From contig PLYM01000233.1 of NCBI GenBank assembly GCA_003153375.1, forward strand, positions 1 through 46,273: a stretch of 46,273 bases of DNA, given 5' to 3'. Below are positions 17,093-26,189 of this stretch, piece after piece (the stretch's first letter is position 1; the number at the start of each line of letters is the position of its first letter). A program made the translations under genes and the position numbers. The notes below the pieces were generated by a model that saw only the letters and a program-made list of their open reading frames with translations, did no database searches and was not told the DNA's origin. This DNA comes from Planctomycetaceae bacterium (GTDB lineage: Bacteria > Planctomycetota > Planctomycetia > Pirellulales > PALSA-1355).

Positions 17093-17440
17093 ATGGCAAA
17101 GAAACTTCCCGGGTCCACCTCGCGCATCTTGTACATTGAGTGCAAAACGGGCGGCAGTGATCGCGGCCTAGCTGTCATTGGGCGGGTAGCCTTCTCAAAA
17201 ACCGGCAAGACGATTCGTTATCGTGATCTAGAATTGAGATCGCTTGGCGGTCAAGGAGTCAGCGCCAACTATTTTGACGAAAAGACTGGATTGCAATACT
17301 GGGTGTCTGGTCCAAAAAAGAATGGCAAGGATCGCCACTGGGCTGGAGGCGGTCCAGTTCACGTCGATGAAGACGTGGCCGAGGAATACTGGCGTACGGT
17401 TCGCAAGTGTGAACCGCCAAAGAATCCCTATGTGGCGTGA
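17093..17440 (+). CDS. Conserved small protein of unknown function (115 aa)
   Basis: A soluble basic protein beginning MAKKLPGSTSRILYIECKTG, with central strands (GRVAFSKTGKTIRYRDLELR) and the motif YWVSGPKKNGKDRHWAGGG followed by VDEDVAEEYWRTVR. I recognise this as a widespread small protein of one compact beta-rich domain, sometimes carrying a mistaken 'deoxyxylulose phosphate synthase' label in databases; it is far too short for that enzyme. It is often found singly in accessory DNA. The RBS is weak. A 22-bp palindrome lies upstream. Function unknown. Confidence 0.7.
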   Translation: MAKKLPGSTSRILYIECKTGGSDRGLAVIGRVAFSKTGKTIRYRDLELRSLGGQGVSANYFDEKTGLQYWVSGPKKNGKDRHWAGGGPVHVDEDVAEEYWRTVRKCEPPKNPYVA

Positions 17441-17503
17441 TTCAGCAACACTGAGCTAAGACAGTACCCAATCTTCGTTCGACTATCGCTGGATACTTGA
17501 CTA

Positions 17504-18757
17504 TCACCAAGTCGTGCGATGGGAATGGCGATAATGAGAGCCAGTAAGCAAGAGTGCAATTACGGCTAGCACGGCCAGCACTAGTGCCGACGGCTCCGGC
17601 ACTGGCATCAGCTCGAACACCGTGCCGTCGCCACCCGGCCCACCAAGAGAGGTCGTACCGTACAAATTACCGCTGGCGTCGGCGATCAGGCCGCCGTAGG
17701 GATATAGCCCGTTCGTCCCGTTGAACGTGACCAAGGTGCTGAGCGCGTGCGTGCCGGCGGCCACCTCAAAGACTGTGCCATCAGCGCGTGTCAAGCCATT
17801 CGTCGTGCCGTACAAATTGCCGCTGCCATCGACGATCAGGGCCTGCGCCAGCGGGAATGCCCCATTCGTGACATCGAACGTTGCCAAGGTGCTCAGTTCG
17901 TGCGTGCCAGCAGACAGTTCGAACACGTTGCCGTGAATAGTTGGTCCGCCGCCGCCGCTACTCGTCGTCCCGAACAGGTTTCCGTTGGCGTCGGCGAGCA
18001 GAGTGCAATCGGGAATTGCCCCATTCGTACTATTATGATTGAACGTCGCCAGAGTGCTCAGCGCGTGCGTGCCGGCAGCAATTTGGAAAACTGTGCCATT
18101 ACCTCCCGCGCCGCCGTAATCCGTAGTGCCGAAGAGATTGCCGCTGACATCGGCGATCAGAGCGCCGCTTGGATATTGTCCATTCGAGCCGATGAACGTG
18201 ACCAGAGTGCTGAGCACGTGCGTGCCGGCGGCCAGTTCAAAGACTGTGCCGAGATTGTTCGCCCCACCTTCACGAGTCGTGCCATACAGGTTGCCGCTAG
18301 CGTCGGCGAGCAACCCGGCACTGGGACCTCCCCCGTTCGCGAGATTGAAGATGGCCAAAGTGCTGAGCGCATGCGTGCCAGCGGACACCTCGAACACGGT
18401 CCCGTTGTTGTCCACGGAGTTCCCCGCCGTGGTGCCGTACAGGTTGCCGCTGGCGTCGATGATCAGGTTGCATAGGGGCGTCGAACCATTTGCGCCATTG
18501 AAAGTGGCCAGGGTGCTGAGGGCGTGTGTACCAGCAGCGATCTCGAACACAGTGCCGTCGTTGTTCACGCCACCCATAGCGGTAGTGCCATACAAGTTGC
18601 CTTCAGCGTCGGCGATCAGGCCTGCGGCGGGTCCTTTTCCGTTTGTACCATTGAAGGCGGTCAGGGTGTTGAGCGTGTATTCAGTCGCCAGAGCGGCGGA
18701 GCCTGTGCTCGCTGCCACGGCCGCCACGATTAGCACGGCCCGATCGAGGAATGTCAT
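17504..18757 (-). CDS. GloVer-repeat (TIGR03803) exported protein with PEP-CTERM anchor
   Basis: A 417-aa protein with a signal peptide (residues 1-24, ending ASTGSAALA), then about seven tandem repeats of ~50 residues carrying the core 'GNLYGTT..GG..n.GTVFE…GTHALSTL..F.g.NG'. This is the Gloeobacter/Verrucomicrobia (GloVer) repeat, expected to form a beta-propeller-like surface structure. It ends with the PEP-CTERM sorting signal: VPEPSALVLAVLAVIALLL and a basic tail, recognised by exosortase for export and anchoring. The ATG has AAAGGA upstream. No exosortase is in the window. It precedes a second PEP-CTERM gene on the same strand. Confidence 0.88.
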   Translation of the reverse strand: MTFLDRAVLIVAAVAASTGSAALATEYTLNTLTAFNGTNGKGPAAGLIADAEGNLYGTTAMGGVNNDGTVFEIAAGTHALSTLATFNGANGSTPLCNLIIDASGNLYGTTAGNSVDNNGTVFEVSAGTHALSTLAIFNLANGGGPSAGLLADASGNLYGTTREGGANNLGTVFELAAGTHVLSTLVTFIGSNGQYPSGALIADVSGNLFGTTDYGGAGGNGTVFQIAAGTHALSTLATFNHNSTNGAIPDCTLLADANGNLFGTTSSGGGGPTIHGNVFELSAGTHELSTLATFDVTNGAFPLAQALIVDGSGNLYGTTNGLTRADGTVFEVAAGTHALSTLVTFNGTNGLYPYGGLIADASGNLYGTTSLGGPGGDGTVFELMPVPEPSALVLAVLAVIALLLTGSHYRHSHRTTW

Positions 18758-18894
18758 TAAGGTTCCTTTCAGGATCGATCTAAGGTTGCTGTGTGATGAT
18801 GCGCGGCCAATGTGGCCATTGGGTTGTTGGTTACTCTGTCACGGTGAGTAAGAGGAGCAATTCCATTCATGTCTGCCTGCTGTTGGCCGCCGAG

Positions 18895-19713
18895 TCATGC
18901 GGTACAACTTCGGGTGGCGTCGCACTTTCCACGACCTGTATGGCGACGGCCGAGACCTAGCAGTCCTGCCGCACCGGCCCCGGCGAGCACGAGTGACGAG
19001 GGCTCGGGAATGTTCGTCGTGGTGAACTGGAAATTCGAGAACAATTGGTCGACACCATTATCCGTTCCGGCAGTTAGGCCAACGTAGGCCGTTGATGGGA
19101 GTTGGACTGGAATCAAAAGCGTCGGGCTCGATACAAGCGTAACCATATCGGTGACGGTCTCGCGGAGAATGGCACCGTCATAGTTAATGTTCACGTTGAT
19201 CGGATGACCCGTCAGCAAACTGACCGGGCTGATCGAGTTCGAACCGGCTCCAACGTTCCCATTAGCAAAGAGTCCCGTAGTGAAGGGACTGAAGAGGATA
19301 AACTCAACGGCCTCACTCGATCCGATGCCACTGTAGCCCAAGCCGTTCTCGTTGCCACCCACCGCGTTGAAGCCGGCGCCGCTGTTTTGCAGAACAAATG
19401 CAAAGCCCGCCACGTCGGAGGGTCCCGTCTCTTGATAAGTGAACGACGCGGTGAAGTGCGCCGAGGTCGGCTGCGGCGTCTTGTCGAAAATGCTGCGAGA
19501 TTCAAAAAAGCCTGGCCCGGTAAGGTGGATTGTGCTATTCAGCGGGTTCGGTGAGATTGTAACCGTTGGAGCGGACTGGCCATCGTTCTGGTTGATCTTG
19601 AATCCTGAAAAGTCGCCGAAGCCGGAAAAATCGGCGCGCGCCCAAACGGGTGCGAGGACCACGGCAAAGGACGCGAGGAGCAGAACAGCGAATCGGTGCT
19701 TTGATTGATTCAT
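18895..19713 (-). CDS. L-type-lectin-like PEP-CTERM protein, copy A
   Basis: A 272-aa exported protein: signal peptide MNQSKHRFAVLLLASFAVVL…ARA, then a beta-sandwich domain with the bacterial lectin pattern (SIFDKTPQPTSAHFTASFTY, GFAFVLQNSG, GLGYSGIGSSEAVEF, INVNINYDGAILRETVTD). It ends with IPEPSSLVLAGAGAAGLLGL and an Arg-rich tail, the PEP-CTERM signal. Legume-lectin-like domains bind carbohydrate, so a role in cell surface or extracellular polysaccharide is plausible. A close paralogue lies at 24719-25534 with a similar leader (AGACTTTT.CACG … ACAACTTCGA.GGA). After the sorting signal there is a slightly longer tail (TGRGKCDATRSCTA) than usual. Confidence 0.85.
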   Translation of the reverse strand: MNQSKHRFAVLLLASFAVVLAPVWARADFSGFGDFSGFKINQNDGQSAPTVTISPNPLNSTIHLTGPGFFESRSIFDKTPQPTSAHFTASFTYQETGPSDVAGFAFVLQNSGAGFNAVGGNENGLGYSGIGSSEAVEFILFSPFTTGLFANGNVGAGSNSISPVSLLTGHPINVNINYDGAILRETVTDMVTLVSSPTLLIPVQLPSTAYVGLTAGTDNGVDQLFSNFQFTTTNIPEPSSLVLAGAGAAGLLGLGRRHTGRGKCDATRSCTA

Positions 19714-20362
19714 GGAGTTATTCCTTCGAAGTTGTTTGTAAAAGAATCGTGCAAAAGTCTGGCAACAGGTGATGGCCGGATGAACGTGTACGTCGATCGG
19801 CGCGGTGCTAAATGGAGGGCCATCAAATGCGGTGTCCGCATTCCTCAGGCTACGGAGCCGTCACAACATTGCACGCAATGTCGCGGAGGCTGGTTGCACG
19901 GCACCGAAAGCAATCGGAGAGTCAGCCGCTGAAAAACGGGGGTGGGGGTTGATATCCCAGTCGTTCAACTCGCGAAGCGGCTGATTGCCAGAGTCACTAG
20001 CGACCTGTGATGCGAGCGCGCGCAGGCTGAGCGCACGTGCCCTGTATTGCGGTACGTCTGGAGATTTGCGACTCTGGGTGTCAACCGACGGCAATGCTCT
20101 GCACCGTCGCAGACGAGGCGGCACGGCAGCAAGCCGGCAATCGCAGCCAGCCCTCCATATAGAGTTCAATGCGCGAGTTGGCCAAACCGGACAGAGAATT
20201 TTCAGAAAAACTGAGAATTATCGGGCTGCGTGGTCTCACCTCGGTGATAAAATCATGCCCTGGAATCGCGTTCGAATTGGAAGGTTGATCGCCATCGACG
20301 GGCAGCATGACATCATGTGTGTGTACCATTCGAGCCAGTCTCGTCAGGCCTACCAATAATCG
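19714..20362. other. Divergent intergenic region with a hairpin upstream of the sigma factor
   Basis: Frames here are unconvincing. At 20197-20219 AATTTTCAG-AAAAA-CTGAGAATT forms a nine-pair hairpin (one G.U) with an A5 loop, about 145 bases upstream of the sigma-factor gene; it could be an operator or a leader hairpin. The region must hold promoters for the PEP-CTERM gene and for the sigma/kinase operon. Confidence 0.4.
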
Positions 20363-20965
20363 ATGTCCACCGATCACGACCAGCTTGTTGCCGAAGCCCT
20401 TGCCGGCACAGACGGCGCGCTCAATGCGCTGTTGGTACTGATTTCAGAGAAGCTGAGAGCCGAACTGAAGCATCGCAGGTTGCAAGGGATGAGCCCCTCA
20501 CGCAGTGCTGCCGATTTCGTTCAGGACACGTTGATCAGAGTCCACGAGCACTTTGCAGGGTTTCCCGGAACAACGTTCAACGAATTAACGCGCTGGTCTT
20601 GGCGAATCCTCTATCGACGCCATCAGGAAACGCGGAGGAATCGCCGTGTTCGAAGCAGCGAGCAAATGGCCTGGAAAATCTGGTCCGCAGTGTCCCTCAA
20701 GAAGAGCCTGCCGGGCCAGGAGCGACCTCGCAAGTCCGACGAAGACGAATTGGAGCGACAAGAAGGGGCTGAACGGGTCTTTCGGCTCTTCCAGTCGAGT
20801 CTCAAGCCGCATGAACGGAATGTCATCCAGCTTCGGTTGCTGGAAGGGTTGCCCTATGAGACGATTGCAGCAAGCGTGAACCGTAGCAGCGAGGCAGTGC
20901 GTAAGGAGTACCATCGAGCGATTGACCGCTTGCGAATCCTTTTTGATTCCAATGGCAGACTCTAA
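20363..20965 (+). CDS. ECF-type RNA polymerase sigma factor (planctomycete, kinase-linked)
   Basis: A 200-aa sigma-70 family protein. The region-2 part is SAADFVQDTLIRVHEHFAGF (~50-69) with the 'D.vQdt' core-binding helix followed by WSWRILYRRHQETRR. Region 4 is HERNVIQLRLLEGLPYETIA then VNRSSEAVRKEYHRAIDRLR (helix-turn-helix recognising -35). A charged linker lies between. Sigma factors of this class in planctomycetes are often paired with Ser/Thr kinases, and here the kinase gene starts inside the last codons (14-base overlap), indicating translational coupling. The kinase likely controls the sigma factor, by phosphorylation or as an anti-sigma partner; inferred. The RBS is weak. Confidence 0.9.
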   Translation: MSTDHDQLVAEALAGTDGALNALLVLISEKLRAELKHRRLQGMSPSRSAADFVQDTLIRVHEHFAGFPGTTFNELTRWSWRILYRRHQETRRNRRVRSSEQMAWKIWSAVSLKKSLPGQERPRKSDEDELERQEGAERVFRLFQSSLKPHERNVIQLRLLEGLPYETIAASVNRSSEAVRKEYHRAIDRLRILFDSNGRL

Positions 20966-23900
20966 TCTCAATCCGCGCCCCGATTTGAATTCCGCTGGTT
21001 CATTAGCGGAGTCGGACGGCGCATTTCCGCAGCCCAGTGATGCCGAGTCGTTGGCAACGTGGGTCTGGTTGGCCGAGTTAGCGTCTCGCAATTTCGGCGA
21101 GACAGTTCGATTCGGCAATTCGCCAGAGGTTGAACTTCCCCGGATGGTCGGACAATTTCGGCTTGATACGCTGCTTGGCACGGGCGGCTATGGGGCCGTA
21201 TTTCGCGCCTTCGATACGGAATTGGAATGTCCCGTAGGTCTCAAACTAGCGTGGCCCAGCGTCATGTTCGACGCCGCGGCCAGCCGCCGCTTCGTCGATG
21301 AACCCAAAACTGTAGCCGCGTTGAATCATCCTGGCATCATCAGAGTGTACGGTTCAGGCTGGATTGGCGCCGTCTGCTACATCGCGTTGGAACTCGTCGA
21401 GGGTCCGGCGCTGGGTGAGTGGTTCCGAGACCAGGAACGCGTGTCGGTGCGTTTGGCCGCCGAAATCGTTGGCGACATTGCCAAGGCCATTCAGTTCGCA
21501 CATGAGCGAGACATCATTCATCGTGACTTGAAGCCCAGCAATATCTTGCTGCGACCGCACGGGACAAACGGGCCGTTTCCGTATCAGCTCGTGGTGTGCG
21601 ACTTTGGCTTGGCGCGGCGTCCTCGCCTGCCGGCCGCGTCTGCGGTCACCCGCACCCATGAAATCATAGGTACGGACCCCTACATTGCCCCCGAGCAATT
21701 GGCCGGCGGAAAAACAGCGCCGGACCCGTCGTGCGACATTTTTTCCCTGGGCGTAATCCTTTATGAGCTGGTTACAGGCCGGCGGCCGTTCGATGGTGAG
21801 ACGATCGAGGAAACTCGCAACCTTATCAAGAACTTGGACCCGCCCGCCCCGCGGTCATTGCGAACCAAGGTGCCCAGGGACCTCGAAACCATCATTCTGA
21901 AATGCTTGGAAAAGTCTCCGACTCGGCGTTACGTATCGGCACGCGAGTTGGCTGATGATCTTCAACGATTCCTCAATGACGAACCAATCCGCGCTCGACC
22001 GCCGGCACCTTGGCAGCGAAGTTGGAAAATGGTGAGGCGCAACCCGTTAGCTTCCTCATTGTGGGCGCTGGGTCTGATAAGTGCGCTGGTGATTGCCACA
22101 CTGTTGGGAGCTTGGGCTGCCGACCGCAAATCGGCAGCTCGTCAAATCGCCGTGGCCGACACCGCCGAACGACAGCAGCGGTATGCTTCGAACATCCAAC
22201 ACGCGGCTGAAGCATTGCGCCGTGGTGGGCGGCGCGAAGTTCTGGAACTGCTCGATGAATGTCGCTCGCTGGCCAATGAATCGATCTATTGCGGAGTCGA
22301 ATGGGACTTTCTTTGGGCACAGGTGAATAGGGCAGACCGGACACTGAAGGGCCATGCGGGCAGCGTCCATTGCGTTCGGTACTCTCCGAACGGCGATTTG
22401 CTGGTTTCGGGCGGCGAGGATGGGCGCGTCATTATCTGGGACGCCAGCACTGGGACAAAGCAGCATGAAATCGACGACCATGTTGGAGAGGTCAACACGG
22501 TCGAAATATCGTCGGACGGCTCGCTCGTGGCAATTGGTGGGGATGACGGACGGGTCGTCGTTCACCGGATGAAAAACGGCTCCGTCCTCTTCGATGAGCC
22601 CATCGTCAAAGGCCGGGTTTTCGTCCTCGCCTGGCTGGGTAATAGTATGCAACTGGCCGTCGGCGGCGAGGGCGCGGTACTTTCTGTTGTCGATCTAGTC
22701 AGCCTCCAGCGTCGCTGTACCGGGCCCTTGCCTGCCTCGCCTTACGGGATTGCTCGCGATCCGTTGCATCCAATTGAAATTAAGTCATTGACATTTATTC
22801 CCGAGAGGAACTGGCTCGCAGTCTCAATCGCTCCAGCAGGGCTTCCGATATTTGACGTTTCGACGCTCTCTGAAGTGAAACCCTCGCTTGGGGAATTCCT
22901 TGGCGGGAATGCGACTTGTTATGTTCCGTCAGGGCCCGGTTATCTGGCGGAGACTTGTTTTTCGTGGGTACGGATTTGGAACCTCGAAAGTGGATCGAAG
23001 GTTGCAGAGTTGTCCGCCGGTCATGAGGCGCGGTCGCTTCGGTATTCAGCCGCTACCAAAGTCCTGGTGGCAAGCCTCCGCAACGGGGCGGTGCAAACGT
23101 GGAACATAGAGGACATCCTGGCTGGCCGGCACCCAGGAGGGCAGCGGTTCGATGCGCATGACATCCGCGCTAATTCGGCCGAAATATCTCCGGACGGGAC
23201 GTGGCTGGCAACTGGCGGTCAGGATAGTTGCATCAGAGTGTGGCGTCGTCAATCGATGATGCACCCGTTTGACGTGCCGCTCGATAACAAGCCGTGGGGC
23301 ATTGAGTTTTCACCATGCGGCCGGTGGGCGGCCGTCGTCGATGGCGCGGTCGAGCGACCCCGACGAATTACGATTTGCGACGCAAATTCTGGAGAGTTCT
23401 TATGGGCAACGGGATCACAGTTGATGGACGATTCAGACCAACAACCGAGTGGTATCCCTTTGCATTCGGACGTTGCCTTTGATCCGACAGGATCGGAAGT
23501 AGCGTGTCTTGAGGCAGACTTTGTTGTTCGCGGGCGCGATTCGCGCACCGGCTACATTAAGTGGGAGCACCCATTGCCGGCCAATCAAAAGGCTAGGCTC
23601 TGTGGGTTCTCGCCGGATGCCAAGTCATTGGTCATTGCCGAGGCAGGACGCGGCACCTTCTTTCTAGAGCGTGGATCAGGCGACGCAGTCCACCATATTA
23701 AAGATGCCACACGTACGCTGGTTCAAGCATTACGCACGACCCAGGGGGACTTCTGGTTGGAAACCGGGGCGGTACAAAAGTGTCTATTAGGCGCTGCCTC
23801 ATTGGCGCGGAAGAGTTTAAATCTTCCCGGGCTCTCCGAAAGAGTTCAAGCAGCGACCTTGTCACCAGACGGACGTTATCTCGCTGCGGCAAGCGCGGAT

Positions 23901-24242
23901 CGGATCATCTATTTTTGGGACCTCAACCATCTTGGACCGCCCGGCAAGTTAGTCGGCCATGAAGGGGTTATTAGCAACCTCCATTTCTCGGCCGATGGTG
24001 CCACGATTCTCAGTCATGCTTACGACGGCACCGTTCGGTTCTGGCGCCTTCCCACGCGCACGGAACTCCTCAAGCTAGGCAGCCCTGATGAACCGATCCA
24101 TTGCATGGGGCTCAGTCCTGGCGGGAACCTATTGGTACTGGGCATTGAACATGAAGGTCACTACGGTTTGCAAATCCATCGTTTGGGAGCGGACCGCGAA
24201 TCGTTGGCAAAGAGCTTCGAGCTTGAGCCTAATAAGCCCTAG
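20952..24242 (+). CDS. Membrane Ser/Thr protein kinase with WD40 propeller
   Basis: A 1096-aa protein started at ATG 20952, overlapping the sigma gene. Kinase domain (~70-345): glycine loop GTGGYGAVF (76-84), ATP lysine Lys98 (VGLKLA), catalytic loop IHRDLKPSN (Asp192), DFG at 217, and IAPEQ. All key residues are present, so it should be active. One transmembrane helix follows at ~367-389 (LWALGLISALVIATLLGAWA). The rest (~455-1090) holds WD40 repeats such as LKGHAGSVHCVRYSPNGDLL and LVGHEGVISNLHFSADG, forming one or two propellers on the other side of the membrane from the kinase. The role is probably signal sensing linked to the overlapping sigma factor. This architecture is typical of planctomycetes. 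Confidence 0.92.
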   Translation: MADSNLNPRPDLNSAGSLAESDGAFPQPSDAESLATWVWLAELASRNFGETVRFGNSPEVELPRMVGQFRLDTLLGTGGYGAVFRAFDTELECPVGLKLAWPSVMFDAAASRRFVDEPKTVAALNHPGIIRVYGSGWIGAVCYIALELVEGPALGEWFRDQERVSVRLAAEIVGDIAKAIQFAHERDIIHRDLKPSNILLRPHGTNGPFPYQLVVCDFGLARRPRLPAASAVTRTHEIIGTDPYIAPEQLAGGKTAPDPSCDIFSLGVILYELVTGRRPFDGETIEETRNLIKNLDPPAPRSLRTKVPRDLETIILKCLEKSPTRRYVSARELADDLQRFLNDEPIRARPPAPWQRSWKMVRRNPLASSLWALGLISALVIATLLGAWAADRKSAARQIAVADTAERQQRYASNIQHAAEALRRGGRREVLELLDECRSLANESIYCGVEWDFLWAQVNRADRTLKGHAGSVHCVRYSPNGDLLVSGGEDGRVIIWDASTGTKQHEIDDHVGEVNTVEISSDGSLVAIGGDDGRVVVHRMKNGSVLFDEPIVKGRVFVLAWLGNSMQLAVGGEGAVLSVVDLVSLQRRCTGPLPASPYGIARDPLHPIEIKSLTFIPERNWLAVSIAPAGLPIFDVSTLSEVKPSLGEFLGGNATCYVPSGPGYLAETCFSWVRIWNLESGSKVAELSAGHEARSLRYSAATKVLVASLRNGAVQTWNIEDILAGRHPGGQRFDAHDIRANSAEISPDGTWLATGGQDSCIRVWRRQSMMHPFDVPLDNKPWGIEFSPCGRWAAVVDGAVERPRRITICDANSGEFLWATGSQLMDDSDQQPSGIPLHSDVAFDPTGSEVACLEADFVVRGRDSRTGYIKWEHPLPANQKARLCGFSPDAKSLVIAEAGRGTFFLERGSGDAVHHIKDATRTLVQALRTTQGDFWLETGAVQKCLLGAASLARKSLNLPGLSERVQAATLSPDGRYLAAASADRIIYFWDLNHLGPPGKLVGHEGVISNLHFSADGATILSHAYDGTVRFWRLPTRTELLKLGSPDEPIHCMGLSPGGNLLVLGIEHEGHYGLQIHRLGADRESLAKSFELEPNKP

Positions 24243-24281
24243 CGGTGGAGGCGACACCGACGGCAAAGAATTCGTTGTTCC

Positions 24282-24512
24282 TCATCTTCCTCTGCCGCTA
24301 CGTTCTCTGCCGCTACGCTCGTGTTCGTCCTTGCGACGCAGCTCTTTCAAAAGCTGGAGTATGACCTGCGAAGCGCCTGCCGCGGCCATAACGCACATGC
24401 TGATGAGTGCGACTTTCTGGAAGACCTTGCAATCCGTTCCATCGGTCTTGCCAGCCATGTGCTGGGCTTTCTCGGCGATATAGAGGGGATTGGCATTGAA
24501 GGGACTATTCAT
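24282..24512 (-). CDS. Small membrane protein with repetitive basic tail (76 aa)
   Basis: Starts MNSPFNANPLYIAEKAQHMA, has one hydrophobic helix (VALISMCVMAAAGASQVILQ), and ends in a charged tail with the imperfect repeat ERSGRERSGRGR, encoded by a short direct repeat in the DNA. Start placed at ATG 24512; the frame continues eleven codons further. No family recognised. It is convergent with the kinase gene, whose stop lies 40 bases away. Moderate confidence because of size. Confidence 0.45.
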   Translation of the reverse strand: MNSPFNANPLYIAEKAQHMAGKTDGTDCKVFQKVALISMCVMAAAGASQVILQLLKELRRKDEHERSGRERSGRGR

Positions 24513-24616
24513 GCATTTCTCGTCCAATATTTGCAAAGCAGTCAACCATAGATTTGACCCAGAACAGGTGCATGCGCAAGCAGAAATATGTGACAGTTCA
24601 ATGACAACGCGTAAAT

Positions 24617-24649
24617 CACCACGGGCCGGCGGTGAACCGGCCCGTGGTG
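24617..24649 (-). terminator. Strong hairpin downstream of the PEP-CTERM lectin gene
   Basis: A 13-bp perfect stem, CACCACGGGCCGG / CCGGCCCGTGGTG, with a 7-base loop. It lies 70 bases after the stop of the minus-strand PEP-CTERM gene. On the minus strand it is followed by GATTTAC rather than a pure T-run, so termination is likely but not textbook. Confidence 0.6.
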
Positions 24650-24718
24650 GCGATATTTCGTGGCCGGCTTAGCCAGCCGAATCGGTGGTCTCAGTCTCGG
24701 CAATAAGCCTCGTCGTCG

Positions 24719-25534
24719 TCAAAATTCGAGTGGGGCGGTTAGCATTGACCAGGAGCGGCGGCGGATGCAGGCGAACAGCCCCACGGCAGCAATGCCCGCG
24801 AGCGCGAGCGACGAGGGCTCCGGGACGGTCGTAAACTGGAAATTGGAGAACGATTGGTCGGTGCCGCTATCGGTGCCGGCGGTTAGGCCGACAAAAGCCG
24901 TGGTGAATGGAAGTTGCAACAGGGACGAAAAGGTCTGACTCGATAACCCCGTTGTCGTATCAGTAACGGTCTCCTTGAGAATGGCGCCGTCGTAATTGAT
25001 GTCCACCGTGATCGGATGTCCCGACAATAGGCTGACCGGGCTGATCGGATTCGGACCGGTTCCAACGCTACCGTTGGCAAAGACTCCCGTAGTGAGGGGA
25101 TTCAGAAGGGTAAATTCGACCGCCACACTCGATCCGAAGTTGCCACCATTGTAGCCCAGACGGTTCTCGTCGGACCCCACGGCATTGGAGCCACCACTGA
25201 CACTTTGCAGAACGAATGCGAAGCCCGCGAAGTCGGCGGTTGGCGACTGATCCTTGTCTTGGTAAGTGAACGACGCCGTGAAGTGTGAAGTCGGCTGCGG
25301 CGTCGTATCGAAAATGCTGCGAGCTTCGAAAGGGGCCGATCCCGTAAGGTCGGTGGCGCTATGGATGCCAGGCAAGATTGTGATTCCGGGAAGTCCTTGA
25401 GAGTCGTTCTGGTTAATCTTGAATCCTGAAAAGTCTCCAAAGCCTTGAATATCGGCATGCGCCAAAGCGGGGGCGAGGGCCATGCCGATTTGAGCCATGA
25501 CGAGAAGACAGAATCGATGTTGCGAATTGCTCAT
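24719..25534 (-). CDS. L-type-lectin-like PEP-CTERM protein, copy B
   Basis: A 271-aa paralogue of 18895-19713. Signal peptide MSNSQHRFCLLVMAQIGMAL…AHA, then the same opening (GFGDFSGFKINQND), the lectin sandwich (SIFDTTPQPTSHFTASFTYQ, FAGFAFVLQ, ITVDINYDGAILKETVTD) and PEP-CTERM VPEPSSLALAGIAAVGLFA with a basic tail. Start at ATG 25534, which has GAGGAG upstream and matches the paralogue. The domain probably binds glycans at the cell surface. The two copies flank the sigma/kinase operon, so they may be controlled by it or derive from a duplication across it; both are inference. Confidence 0.85.
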   Translation of the reverse strand: MSNSQHRFCLLVMAQIGMALAPALAHADIQGFGDFSGFKINQNDSQGLPGITILPGIHSATDLTGSAPFEARSIFDTTPQPTSHFTASFTYQDKDQSPTADFAGFAFVLQSVSGGSNAVGSDENRLGYNGGNFGSSVAVEFTLLNPLTTGVFANGSVGTGPNPISPVSLLSGHPITVDINYDGAILKETVTDTTTGLSSQTFSSLLQLPFTTAFVGLTAGTDSGTDQSFSNFQFTTVPEPSSLALAGIAAVGLFACIRRRSWSMLTAPLEF

Positions 25535-25722
25535 GAAATACTCCTCGAAGGTTGTGTCCGTGAAAAGTCTTGAAGCCGGTGGTAACGCAATCGCGTGGGC
25601 GAGGTAACGCGTTAGTGAACCTGGCAGCCGCGGGGAAGCCAATGAGGCGATTAGCGCCCGTTCAGGCGTTGCGGCTGAAATGGATAGGCTTCATTAGCAC
25701 TCTTGGGACGCAACAGTCGCGA

Positions 25723-26043
25723 TCATGAGTCGCGGTGAATCCACGGGTAGCGGTGTGGCTCGATCAGGTGGCGAAATGTCCAGAACACCCGGTACGCCAG
25801 CCCGACCCTGTCCTCGGCGACGAGCCGCGACTTGGTTTCGCAAATGTGCGAGCGAACGGTGGCGTGGCTGATATCGAGTACGGACGCGATCTCTTTGTCC
25901 TTGTGGCTTTGAATCACCAGGCCGACGACTTCGGCCTGTCGCGGCGAGAGGGACAACCGCTGCACGATTTCGTACCACTCTTCGCGGCTGAACAGCGGCG
26001 GAAGTGATGGATCGTGATGGAATGCGGTTTTGCGTCTCGCCAT
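25723..26043 (-). CDS. LuxR-type HTH protein, DNA-binding domain only (A)
   Basis: A 106-aa protein starting MARRKTAFHHDP at ATG 26043 (AGGG upstream). The core LSPRQAEVVGLVIQSHKDKE followed by IASVLDISHATVRSHI is a LuxR/FixJ-type (GerE) helix-turn-helix. There is no receiver or ligand domain. A family-specific preface (PLFSREEWYEIVQRL) and tail (VGLAYRVFWTFRHL) are shared with the neighbour at 26190-26495. Such stand-alone regulators recur in planctomycete accessory regions next to ArdC. It is the last gene of the minus-strand ArdC operon and probably regulates that element; inferred. Confidence 0.8.
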   Translation of the reverse strand: MARRKTAFHHDPSLPPLFSREEWYEIVQRLSLSPRQAEVVGLVIQSHKDKEIASVLDISHATVRSHICETKSRLVAEDRVGLAYRVFWTFRHLIEPHRYPWIHRDS

Positions 26044-26189
26044 TTCGTACCCTGCGCGTCGGCTAATAACCGGGCGACGGACACCCGTCGCCCGGCCGCA
26101 TCCATCGCGGCTAACTGGCCATCCTTGCCGATGAGCCGAAGATACTCGGAATGATCGAGCCTGCGCATCCTCATTTCCCCCATCATCAT
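25914..26189 (-). CDS. Possible small ORF between the two LuxR genes
   Basis: Its ATG directly follows the stop of LuxR gene B, and the first ~45 codons (MRRLDHSEYLRLIGKDGQLA…) look coding by codon choice. However, its 3' third overlaps LuxR gene A in another frame, which is unusual. It could be a real short peptide that has lost its proper stop, or chance. No family recognised. Confidence 0.25.
   Translation of the reverse strand: MMMGEMRMRRLDHSEYLRLIGKDGQLAAMDAAGRRVSVARLLADAQGTKWRDAKPHSITIHHFRRCSAAKSGTKSCSGCPSRRDRPKSSAW

Noticed and set aside
17504-18757. GloVer repeats considered as a CRISPR-like or DNA-level repeat array
   Set aside because: The ~150-bp period encodes a conserved protein repeat in frame, and the repeats diverge mostly at synonymous or linker positions; there are no unique spacers.
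17747-18851. Long plus-strand open frames antisense to the GloVer PEP-CTERM gene
   Set aside because: They mirror the ~150-bp coding repeats on the minus strand and show repetitive, low-information sequence; the minus-strand protein has a signal peptide, known repeats and a sorting signal.
19861-20169. Minus-strand 102-codon frame upstream of the sigma gene
   Set aside because: No RBS, Arg/Ala-rich shadow composition and no recognisable domain.
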